A stretch of DNA of 64,000 nucleotides from Phycisphaerales bacterium (lineage in GTDB: Bacteria > Planctomycetota > Phycisphaerae > UBA1845 > Fen-1342). Positions within the stretch are counted from its first letter, which is position 1; every line of letters begins with the position of its first letter. Positions 16,740-23,594 of the stretch are shown here, one piece after another. The notes under the pieces are model-generated. The model did not search any database, had not been told where the DNA came from, and worked only from the letters and a program-made list of their open reading frames with translations. The translations under genes were made by a program, and so were the position numbers. The DNA lies in assembly GCA_022839625.1 (NCBI GenBank), contig JALHJL010000003.1:1-64000 (forward strand), given 5' to 3'.

Positions 16740-17233
16740 AGAAGGCGCTTGTCGTGATCGCCGGGCTCCTATTCGTCGGACTTACCGCGGGTTGTGGATA
16801 TCGGGCGGGCGGCCCCTATCGGTCGGATATTCGGACCGTCTACGTCGACATGGCGGGCTCGAAGGAATTTCGCCGCGATCTCGAGTTCACGCTCACCGAG
16901 GCGATCAAGAAGCGAATCGGCACGGACACACCCTATCGGCTGGCCGGACGCGAAAAGGCCGATACCATATTGGTGACGGAAGTACTCGAAGAGCGGCAGG
17001 CGGCGTTTGCGCCCGACTTCCGCTCGCGGCAGCCGCGTGAGAAGCAGTTGACGCTGGCTGTGCGGGTACAGTGGAAGGACGTTCGCACCGGCCGGATTCT
17101 CGTCGACCACCCGGCGCTGTTGCAGGCGGTGGACTACCTCGCGCCCACCGGCGAGACCGAGCGGCTCGCCCAGGAACGGGCGATTGACCGTCTGGCCGGT
17201 CGAATCGTCGCGATGATGTACGAAGACTGGTAA
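16736..17233 (+). CDS. lptE: LPS-assembly lipoprotein LptE
   Basis: A 165-residue lipoprotein whose signal ends in LTAGC, followed by GYRAGGPYRSDIRTVYVDM and repeated strands (TILVTEVLEERQAAF, QLTLAVRVQWKDVRTG). This is the layout of LptE (DUF4136-like fold), which plugs LptD in the outer membrane. The GTG at 16736 lies in the stop of the bamD-like gene. The ftsH gene follows 53 bp later. Its presence argues for lipopolysaccharide or a similar outer leaflet lipid. Confidence 0.85.
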   Translation: MKKALVVIAGLLFVGLTAGCGYRAGGPYRSDIRTVYVDMAGSKEFRRDLEFTLTEAIKKRIGTDTPYRLAGREKADTILVTEVLEERQAAFAPDFRSRQPREKQLTLAVRVQWKDVRTGRILVDHPALLQAVDYLAPTGETERLAQERAIDRLAGRIVAMMYEDW

Positions 17234-17286
17234 CCGGGCCACGGTGACCCCGGCGCGGCACCGTCCGGCCCGACCGACCGAGACCG

Positions 17287-19350
17287 ATGCCCGACGAACC
17301 ACAACAACCCCGACCACGCGGCGACGGCGACGGCGGTCCGCCGCGCCCCCCGATGCGCGTCTCGCGCGGCCTGTTTAGCTGGATCATCATCGTCGGCCTG
17401 GGCCTGATGTTCCTGGTCATGCTCAGCCAGAGCATGAACAAACCGCACAAGATTCCCATCAGCGCCTTCTGGACCCACATCGAGAACGGGGACATCCAGA
17501 AGGTCGTCATCAAAGAGAACCTGATCGCGGGCGAGTTTCGGCAGGCGCCGGCCAATGCGCCCGCCAACACCAAGCAGTTCGAGTGCGAATACCTGGGCGT
17601 CGTCCAGAAGATCGAGGACGTGCGCAAGGACATCGAGCGCCTCACCGCCGAGAACCACCACAAGCCGGTCGAGTTCGGCAGCCAGATCAGCAGCAACGTC
17701 TTCATGAACATCCTGCTCTCGCTCGTGCCCTGGCTCCTGCTGTTCGCGATCATCTGGTTCCTCCTCTTCCGCCAACTCCGCCAGACCGGCGCCGGGCCGG
17801 GCATGTTGGGCACCTTCGGCCGCAGCCGGCACCGCATCCTCACGAAAGAGCGCACCGGCATCACGTTCGCCGACGTCGCCGGCGTCGAGGAGGCGAAGGA
17901 CGAAGTACTCGAGATCGTCGAGTTTCTGAAGAATCCGCGGCGCTTCCAGCGGCTGGGCGGACGGATTCCGCGCGGCGTGCTGCTGGTCGGCGAGCCGGGT
18001 TGCGGCAAGACGCTGCTGGCCAAGGCGATCGCGGGGGAGGCGGATGTCCCCTTCTTCTCGATCAGCGGCTCCGACTTCGTCGAGATGTTCGTGGGCGTCG
18101 GCGCGTCGCGCGTGCGCGATCTCTTCCGCCAGGCCAAGGAGAACGCCCCCTGCATCGTCTTCCTCGATGAGATCGACGCCGTCGGGCGGCGCCGCGGCCT
18201 GGGCTACAACGGCGGCGGACACGACGAGCGCGAGCAGACGCTCAACGCGATTCTCGTCGAGATGGACGGCTTCGAGACGAACGACCAGGTCATCGTGATC
18301 GCGGCGACCAACCGGGCGGACGTGCTGGATCCCGCGCTGATCCGGCCGGGCCGGTTCGACCGTCAGGTGTACGTGGCGCTGCCGGACGTGAAGGGGCGTT
18401 TCGAGATTCTGAAGGTCCACGCCCAGAAGATCAAGATTCAGTTGCCGATCGACTCGAAGTTGCACCGCATCGCGCGCGGCACGCCGATGTTCAGCGGCGC
18501 CGACCTGGCCGCGATCGTGAACGAGGCGGCCCTGCTGGCGACGCTGGCCGGCAAGGACGCGGTCGAGCTCGACGACCTCGAAGAAGCCCGCGACAAGGTG
18601 CGCTGGGGCCGGGCCAGGCGCAGCCGCGCCGTGGACGACAAGGACCGCGTCCTCACGGCGTATCACGAGGCCGGACACGCCCTGGCGCAGAGCCTGCTCA
18701 AGGATGCCGACCCGGTTCACAAGGTGAGCATCATTCCGCGGGGCCCCTTCGGCGGGGCGACTTTTTCGCTGCCCGAGAAAGACCGCATGACCTACAACCG
18801 CTCGTACGCCGAGGCGACGCTGCGTGTCATGTGTGCCGGGCGGATCGCCGAGGAACTGCTGGGGCACGATATGAACTCGGGTGCCGCCGGCGACATCCGC
18901 CAGGCGACCCAGATGGCCCGTATGATGGTGACCGAGTGGGGAATGAGCGACCAGCTCGGGTTCGTCTTCTACGGCGACAACCTGCCGAACCGCCCGCTGG
19001 CGCTGGACCTCGCCGCCTCCAAGGACGTGTCGGACAAGACTACCGAGCTGATCGACGAGGAGATCAAGCGGCTCATCGACACCGCCTACGCGGACGCCCG
19101 CCGCCTGATCGAGACCCACCGCGAGCAACTCGAAGCGCTTGCCCAGGCGCTGCTAAAGTACGAGACGCTCAGCGGGGAGGAGGTCCGCCGCATCATGGCC
19201 GGCGATACGCTGGACCGGCCCACGGTCGCCGACCTGATTGCCGCCGAGCAGGGTCGCCGCGGCAGCGCCGGCACCACGGCGGGGGACGTGGTGGACGCCC
19301 GGCCGGTTCAGAAGCCGCCCGAAACCGGGCCGCTGCCCAGCCCGGCGTAG
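17287..19350 (+). CDS. ftsH: ATP-dependent zinc metalloprotease FtsH
   Basis: The 687-residue membrane protease has two transmembrane helices (about 34-51 and 140-162) around a periplasmic domain, an AAA ATPase with Walker A GEPGCGKT (235-242), Walker B VFLDEIDAVG, the second region of homology (AATNRADVLDPALIRPGRFDRQV), and the zinc site HEAGH (460-464). It unfolds and degrades membrane and short-lived cytosolic proteins. The Walker A differs from the common GPPGTGKT but keeps the required Gly, Lys and Thr. The last 35 residues are low-complexity. A repeat block, not a clear terminator, follows the stop. Confidence 0.96.
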   Translation: MPDEPQQPRPRGDGDGGPPRPPMRVSRGLFSWIIIVGLGLMFLVMLSQSMNKPHKIPISAFWTHIENGDIQKVVIKENLIAGEFRQAPANAPANTKQFECEYLGVVQKIEDVRKDIERLTAENHHKPVEFGSQISSNVFMNILLSLVPWLLLFAIIWFLLFRQLRQTGAGPGMLGTFGRSRHRILTKERTGITFADVAGVEEAKDEVLEIVEFLKNPRRFQRLGGRIPRGVLLVGEPGCGKTLLAKAIAGEADVPFFSISGSDFVEMFVGVGASRVRDLFRQAKENAPCIVFLDEIDAVGRRRGLGYNGGGHDEREQTLNAILVEMDGFETNDQVIVIAATNRADVLDPALIRPGRFDRQVYVALPDVKGRFEILKVHAQKIKIQLPIDSKLHRIARGTPMFSGADLAAIVNEAALLATLAGKDAVELDDLEEARDKVRWGRARRSRAVDDKDRVLTAYHEAGHALAQSLLKDADPVHKVSIIPRGPFGGATFSLPEKDRMTYNRSYAEATLRVMCAGRIAEELLGHDMNSGAAGDIRQATQMARMMVTEWGMSDQLGFVFYGDNLPNRPLALDLAASKDVSDKTTELIDEEIKRLIDTAYADARRLIETHREQLEALAQALLKYETLSGEEVRRIMAGDTLDRPTVADLIAAEQGRRGSAGTTAGDVVDARPVQKPPETGPLPSPA

Positions 19351-19365
19351 TCACTTGCCACAGGC

Positions 19366-19614
19366 GTAGGTCGGGTCCGCAGACCCGCCTTCCCCCGCTG
19401 GTGCGAGAATCCCTTCTCGCACCCCGACCCTTCCCTGGTGCGAGAATCCCTTCCCCCGCTGGTGCGAGAATCCTTTCTCGCACCCCGACCCTTCCCTGGT
19501 GCGAGAATCCTTTCCCCCGCTGGTGCGAGAATCCCTTCCCCCGCTGGTGCGAGAATCCTTTCTCGCACCCCGACCCGCGGGATTCCCATCCCGCACTTCG
19601 CCACCCGCCTCGGT
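19366..19614. repeat. First cluster of REP-like hairpin units
   Basis: The cluster opens with a REP-like unit (19366-19384, CGGGTC pairing with GACCCG). Six copies of GGTGCGAGAATC follow, at 19400, 19437, 19461, 19498, 19522 and 19546, spaced 24 or 37 bp. Copies at 19400, 19461 and 19546 are followed by TTCTCGCACC and form perfect 10-bp stems around a four-base loop. The cluster closes with GCGGGAT/ATCCCGC, another perfect stem, and a tail shared with the second cluster. Confidence 0.85.
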
Positions 19615-19635
19615 CGACCTTGCTACCATCGCACG

Positions 19636-19707
19636 ATGCCCCATCACCGCCGAATGTTCGCCCCGTGCGGGACGTTGTTCTTCACGCTCGTCACGTACCA
19701 GCGCCAG
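19636..19707 (+). pseudogene. Remnant of a REP-associated tyrosine transposase (RAYT) N-terminus
   Basis: An ATG at 19636 opens 24 codons that read like the start of RAYT transposases, including FAPCGTLFFTLVTYQRQ, then run straight into hairpin repeats at 19708. The rest of the transposase, including its catalytic HUH and Tyr motifs, is absent. RAYTs are known to act on REP hairpins, which flank this piece on both sides. I read it as a decayed source gene; a chance match to 24 residues is possible but the context is strongly supportive. Confidence 0.65.
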
Positions 19708-19715
19708 GCTTCCCT

Positions 19716-19835
19716 GGTGCGAGAATCCCTTCCCCCGCTGGTGCGAGAATCCCTTCCCCCGCTGGTGCGAGAATCCTCTCTCGCACCCCGACCCGCGGGA
19801 TTCCCATCCCGCACTTCGCCACCCGCCTCGGTCGC
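19716..19835. repeat. Second cluster of REP-like hairpin units
   Basis: Three more copies of GGTGCGAGAATC at exactly 24-bp spacing (19716, 19740, 19764), the last completing a hairpin with CTCGCACC. The cluster ends with the same roughly 50-bp tail as the first (19791-19835 versus 19572-19614), including GCGGGAT/ATCCCGC. A degenerate unit starting GTAGGTCG follows at 19846. Confidence 0.85.
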
Positions 19836-19886
19836 CGAGCCGCTCGTAGGTCGTGTCCGCAGCCTCGACGCCTCCTGCACGCGGTC

Positions 19887-19934
19887 ACCGGCCCTCGCCG
19901 CTTCTTCTTCGCGTTCGTCACGTGCCACAGCGCT
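19887..19934 (+). pseudogene. Possible second RAYT-like fragment
   Basis: This stretch can be read as TGPRRFFFAFVTCHSA, resembling the same FFxxFVT segment of RAYT proteins as the remnant at 19636. It lies after the second hairpin cluster and has no start or continuation. Very short, so tentative. Confidence 0.3.
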
Positions 19935-19963
19935 TGGGTAGTGAGCCCCGGGGGATCCAATCG

Positions 19964-20103
19964 TGATCTTGGATTTCAGATTCTGGATTTTAGATTTTCG
20001 ATTTTCGATCTTAGATTTCAGATTCTGGATTTTAGATTTTCGATTTTGGATTTCGGATTTTGGATCTTAGATTTTAGATTTTAGATTTTAGATTCTGGAT
20101 CGT
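19964..20103. repeat. Heptamer array, consensus NGATTTN
   Basis: Twenty back-to-back 7-bp units of the form (A/G/C)GATTT(T/C), with some GATCT variants, run in strict phase for 140 bp. The block is about 70% A+T in a GC-rich chromosome. It lies between the REP-like block and the hemerythrin gene and encodes nothing convincing. A further GTAGGTCGGG unit starts at 20133. Confidence 0.9.
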
Positions 20104-20148
20104 ACCGCGCCGGGCTCCGGATAGGGCTACGGGTAGGTCGGGCCCAAG

Positions 20149-20556
20149 TCACCCGTTGCGAGTTGCCGCCGTGGAGGGGGCGTATTGGCGGTCCACGCGG
20201 CGGATGTGGTTCGTAAGCCAGTCCCGCAAGAAGTTCATGGTCTCGATCGTGAGAGAAATCTGGCTGGATTCATACGACTGCGTCAGTTCCTTGACCCGCC
20301 GCACCAGGCGCTCATGCTCCGCCTTGTGTTGCGGGAGGTTGGGGTAGTTGATCGTCCGCATGTACTGCTCTTCCGCCCGGAAGTGTGTCATGGTGTACTG
20401 GGCCAGCCCGCCCAGTAGCGGTTTCAGGGCTTCGCGGCCCTGACCCTTGGTCATCGCCTCGTGGAGCTCATTGATCATTTCTACCAAGCGCCGATGCTGT
20501 GCGTCCAGGTCGGGTACGTTGACGCTAAGGCTCTGATCCCACGTGATGAGCGGCAT
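20149..20556 (-). CDS. Bacteriohemerythrin
   Basis: This 135-residue single-domain hemerythrin has all seven expected di-iron ligands: H21, H58, E62, H77, H81, H117 and D122. It opens MPLITWDQSLSVNVPDLDAQH, the usual start of bacteriohemerythrins. Such proteins bind oxygen reversibly in the cytoplasm for storage, delivery or sensing. AGGAG lies just before the ATG. It is alone, with repeat blocks on its downstream side. Confidence 0.93.
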   Translation of the reverse strand: MPLITWDQSLSVNVPDLDAQHRRLVEMINELHEAMTKGQGREALKPLLGGLAQYTMTHFRAEEQYMRTINYPNLPQHKAEHERLVRRVKELTQSYESSQISLTIETMNFLRDWLTNHIRRVDRQYAPSTAATRNG

Positions 20557-20694
20557 GCGCAGTTCTCCTGTGGTCGGGTGTCGCTGTTGGTTGACGCGCC
20601 GGCCTAATTTCCTATCGACGATCCCGCCCCAACGGCTGCACTATGAGAGCGGTTACGGCCTGGGCTCCGATTTGTCCACAAGCCAATGGTTCGA

Positions 20695-20713
20695 GTCTGC
20701 GGACCCGACCTGC
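20695..20713 (-). repeat. Inverted copy of the 19-bp REP-like unit
   Basis: The reverse complement matches the unit at 19366-19384 at 18 of 19 positions. With the partial copies starting at 19846 and 20133 this gives four members around the hemerythrin gene. It falls between the hemerythrin and OmpA-like genes and might end the OmpA-like transcript. Confidence 0.7.
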
Positions 20714-20723
20714 TTCTACCGCG

Positions 20724-21539
20724 CTACCTTACCGGCCGGACGGTTTCAAAAGCCTCGACGCCCCCCTTCCGCACCACGAAGACCTCCACCCGCCGGTTCT
20801 TGGCCGGGTCGTCGCCGACCGGGCGGTTGTCCGCATACCCCATCACGCCGAGCCGCACGGCGGGCAGGCCGGCCTTGACGAGCACGTCCTTGACCGCGAT
20901 CGCACGGTGGGCCGACAGATGCCAGTTCGTCGGGTGCTGGGCCAACGTCTCCGGCCTGGCGATCGGGGCCGCGTCGGTGTGTCCGACGACGATGATCTCG
21001 TGCTCCTTCAACTCGGGCGCGGCGAGGATGCCAGCCAGTTCGTGCAGGGCCGCATGTGCGTCCGCCCGCACGACGTCGCTGCCCGAATCAAACAACCGGT
21101 CGTTCGCGAAGCTGAGCGCCCCGCGTTCCCGGTCATACCACACCCGATCGCCGAACTTGCCCACGAGCGCCTGGAGGGCTTCATCGGTGGCGGCCGGCAG
21201 CGGCGACGCCGGGACCGTCGGCCGCTTCAGCTCGCGGCTCCGGAGCTGTTCGAGCACGGCCGTCAGTTCCTGGTTCCGCCGGCTTAACTCGTTGATCCTG
21301 TCGCTGAGATGACCGACCTCGGCCCGGCTGGTGCTCAACTCGCCTTCGGCCGCCTCGCTTCGCTTCTGCCACGCAATCACCCGCGCCTGCTCGCCGGCCA
21401 ACCGCTGCTGGAGTGCATCCCGCTCCTGCTGGGTCCGGCGGAGCTGAAACTCGACGTCCTTCGATTCCGTGCCGGGCGCACAGCCTGCAACGAACGCCAC
21501 GATCCCGCCCACCCACAGCCAAGCCATCACGCTGCGCAT
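20724..21539 (-). CDS. OmpA-family peptidoglycan-binding lipoprotein
   Basis: The 271-residue product has a lipoprotein signal (WVGGIVAFVAGC), a coiled-coil stretch (about 30-105) and an OmpA C-terminal domain with DSGSDVVRADAHAALHELA, IIVVGHTDAAPIARP, LSAHRAIAVKDVLVKAGL and AKNRRVEVFV. It should tether an envelope layer to peptidoglycan. I use the ATG at 21539, which follows GGGGAG and puts the signal at the N-terminus; the longer frame from 21692 adds low-complexity residues. It is downstream of two membrane protein genes in the same direction. Confidence 0.9.
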   Translation of the reverse strand: MRSVMAWLWVGGIVAFVAGCAPGTESKDVEFQLRRTQQERDALQQRLAGEQARVIAWQKRSEAAEGELSTSRAEVGHLSDRINELSRRNQELTAVLEQLRSRELKRPTVPASPLPAATDEALQALVGKFGDRVWYDRERGALSFANDRLFDSGSDVVRADAHAALHELAGILAAPELKEHEIIVVGHTDAAPIARPETLAQHPTNWHLSAHRAIAVKDVLVKAGLPAVRLGVMGYADNRPVGDDPAKNRRVEVFVVRKGGVEAFETVRPVR

Positions 21540-21666
21540 TTCACGCTCCCCAGGAACCGCGCCACCGAAGTCAGCACGCACATTGCGGGCCGCCACGCCG
21601 CTTCGCGACCCGGCGCCCGCGGGTGCAGCACGCTCCCGCCGCCCGTATCCACATCCGCCCGGCGAT

Positions 21667-22608
21667 CTAGCCGCGCCGCCGGCGCGGTACAAGCGCCTTG
21701 CTCAAGAACCAGCCGACCACCAGCGCGATGACCGGCAGCACCACTGCGCCGCCGAGGAAGAAGTAGAACTTCGACCCGTCGCCGAGGAAGCGCGCGTAGT
21801 CCGGCAGGTAGCCCTGAACCACCGCCGCCACCACCGTGCTGGCAAGTCCCATGAGGGCCAGTGCCCCAACGAGCAGACCCGAGAACATGCCCTCGGTCAT
21901 ATCCGTGGCGACCGCCGGCAGGATCTCCTCGAGTTCTTCCGGCTCCTCCAGAACGCTCTCCTGTTCCGCCGCCGCCGGCTCTTCCGCGGCGCGGGCGGCG
22001 GGTGCTTCCTCCTCCTCCTCCTCGGCGGTTTCGGTGGCAGCGGCGCCTTCCTCTTCGCCGGGGTAGATCTCGTCCAGCAGGTCGGCGCCCAGGGCCGTAT
22101 CGTCCGCCTCACGGGCCAGGTCGAGCAGCCCGGAACCGCTTCCGGCGCCTTCGAGCGAGACCTGATCCGACGTGCCAGCGGTGATCTGCGTCTTGGCCAT
22201 GGGGTCGGTGTCGGACTCGATCTCGTCCTCGTCGAACACGCCCACCCCCTTGGCTGTGATCGCCGTGTCTTCTTTCCTCTCTTCCTCGTCCTCGGGCAGT
22301 GGCTCCAAGCCGATGATGCTGGTGCCGCCCGACGAATCGACCAGACTGGCCAGATCCGGCTCGGCCTTCGCGGCCTCGGGACTCAGATCGGCGACCGGTT
22401 CGAGAAGAATCTCCCCCGAGTCTTCCAGTTCGGGCGGTGCGGCGGCCTGCGCAGCAAGTCTGTCGATATCGTCGGCCTTAAAGAAGATCTTCCCCGCGTC
22501 GCGAAACTCGCGCAGCGACCCGCTCCGCACCAGTGCCTTCACGTCGTCCGTGGTCTTGCCAAGCTTCGCGCAAACTTCGTCCATCGAGTAAAACGGCTTG
22601 CCGGGCAT
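21667..22608 (-). CDS. Membrane protein with N-terminal excisionase/MerR-like helix-turn-helix
   Basis: A 313-residue protein in three parts. Residues 1-55 (FYSMDEVCAKLGKTTDDVK, LVRSGSLREFRDAGKIFFK) resemble the winged helix of excisionase/MerR DNA-binding domains. Residues 55-235 are acidic and disordered, rich in Glu and Ala. Residues 235-305 hold two transmembrane helices. A soluble DNA-binding-like head on a membrane anchor suggests a tethered regulator or a scaffold; function is unknown. It probably shares a transcript with the genes on either side. Confidence 0.7.
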   Translation of the reverse strand: MPGKPFYSMDEVCAKLGKTTDDVKALVRSGSLREFRDAGKIFFKADDIDRLAAQAAAPPELEDSGEILLEPVADLSPEAAKAEPDLASLVDSSGGTSIIGLEPLPEDEEERKEDTAITAKGVGVFDEDEIESDTDPMAKTQITAGTSDQVSLEGAGSGSGLLDLAREADDTALGADLLDEIYPGEEEGAAATETAEEEEEEAPAARAAEEPAAAEQESVLEEPEELEEILPAVATDMTEGMFSGLLVGALALMGLASTVVAAVVQGYLPDYARFLGDGSKFYFFLGGAVVLPVIALVVGWFLSKALVPRRRRG

Positions 22609-22635
22609 AACGTACTCCTGCCGCCTCCACGGCGG

Positions 22636-23121
22636 CTACTCCTTCAACGTCGGGTTGTCCTCCGCCGGCCGCAGAGAATCCTCGCCCTCGCGGCCGACCG
22701 GCGTTCCGCTCGCGTCAGCCTGGGCCCGCTGCTGGCTGACGAGTTTCTGCACGGCCCGGAAGTCGGGGGCCGCGCAGTTGAAATCCTGTAAGTAGCGGTC
22801 GTAGACCCAGGTCCGCGCCGCGACCAGGCGGAGCTTGCTCGTGCCGCCCACGTTGTCGAACGCGTAGCACCAGATCGTTCCCTGGTCCACGTCCAGCATG
22901 AACAGGCCGTACTGGTCGCGGTCCAACGGCCCGGTAAACGCGAAAATACCACGCGCGCCGGCCAGCCCCGGCGGGCTTTGGGCTACCGCCGTCGCTGCCC
23001 AGGAGGCCCCGGGGCGTGCCCAGAGGGCCCCGGCGATCACCGCCAACACGACCGCGAGCACCCAATAGACGGTCTGTGACGGCCCCGCGCTGGGCGAAAT
23101 CGGACCCGGTCGTTCGGTCAT
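22636..23121 (-). CDS. Hypothetical single-pass membrane protein
   Basis: A 161-residue protein with one transmembrane helix (about 20-38, VYWVLAVVLAVIAGALW) and an outer domain containing GIFAFTGPLDRDQYGLFMLDVDQGTIWCYAF, then KLRLVAARTWVYDRYLQDFN. No family recognised. The chosen ATG (23121) removes an upstream stretch that overlaps the promoter region. It lies 28 bp before the helix-turn-helix membrane protein and is probably its operon partner. Confidence 0.65.
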   Translation of the reverse strand: MTERPGPISPSAGPSQTVYWVLAVVLAVIAGALWARPGASWAATAVAQSPPGLAGARGIFAFTGPLDRDQYGLFMLDVDQGTIWCYAFDNVGGTSKLRLVAARTWVYDRYLQDFNCAAPDFRAVQKLVSQQRAQADASGTPVGREGEDSLRPAEDNPTLKE

Positions 23122-23164
23122 CCTGAGCACCGCCTGGGACGGGCCGGCGGCCCATCCCAATACG

Positions 23165-23193
23165 ATGCTAGTATGGGCTAAAGTGCGTTGCAA
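23165..23193 (-). promoter_or_regulatory. Minus-strand promoter sharing its -35 with the rny promoter
   Basis: On the minus strand TTGCAA (23193-23188) is followed after 17 bp by TAGCAT (23170-23165), a 4+4 of 12 match. It would drive the membrane protein genes starting at 23121. TTGCAA is self-complementary and is used in the other direction too. Confidence 0.4.
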
Positions 23194-23215
23194 GCGCTCC
23201 AGGGGACGATATAAT
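23188..23215 (+). promoter_or_regulatory. Sigma-70-type promoter for rny
   Basis: TTGCAA (23188-23193, 4 of 6) and a perfect TATAAT (23210-23215) are 16 bp apart. The promoter points to rny, whose start lies about 370 bp downstream. Confidence 0.55.
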
Positions 23216-23594
23216 CTTGTGTAGGACTTACGTATTCTGGGTGACGATGGTAACGCGGCTTGCCTCGGCCGGACGTGCCCGGTGCGGTCAAGACGCGGAG
23301 GCTTGATTGCGGAGTATAACGCGATACGCGGTTGAATCGCTTCGTAGCGGAGCGATCACGCACGCGGGCGCCATGCGGGACCGGTTCTGATCATGATCAT
23401 TCAATTCATACCCGCGGTTCCGGGCGGCGAGTCGAGTGCGGGCGATCCTAGTATTACTCTTTCCGGGGACCTGAAGCGGGAAGCTTAGAGAGCGCTCTGG
23501 GTCCTGCCGGCTTTGTGCCTGCCATCGCGCCCGTATCTGTGGGGCGCGCTGTAAACGCCCCGCCTTTGAGCATGTTCAAAAGGCGGATCCAATC
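23216..23594 (+). other. Long 5' leader of rny with two overlapping hairpins
   Basis: No gene is seen here. At its end, GGGGCG (23541-23546) can pair with CGCCCC (23556-23561), and CCGCCTTT (23560-23567) with AAAGGCGG (23579-23586). The second stem takes in AGGCGG, the only ribosome-binding-site-like sequence before the rny start, and the two stems compete for 23560-23561. A second isolated -10-like TATAAC is at 23315. Confidence 0.4.

Noticed and set aside
19400..19580. CRISPR array
   Set aside because: Units are 24 bp apart with near-identical intervals, not unique spacers, and no cas genes are near. REP-like hairpins fit better.
18831..20084. 417-residue protein covering the ftsH end and repeats
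   Set aside because: Its end is a translation of hairpin units and heptamers; the beginning is an ftsH shadow.
20685..20715. tRNA T-arm (GGTTCGAGTC)
   Set aside because: The rest of a cloverleaf is missing. The sequence is an inverted copy of the REP-like unit at 19366.
19360..20720. Intact transposon or genomic island
   Set aside because: Only a 24-codon RAYT start remains, with no full transposase, integrase or target duplication.
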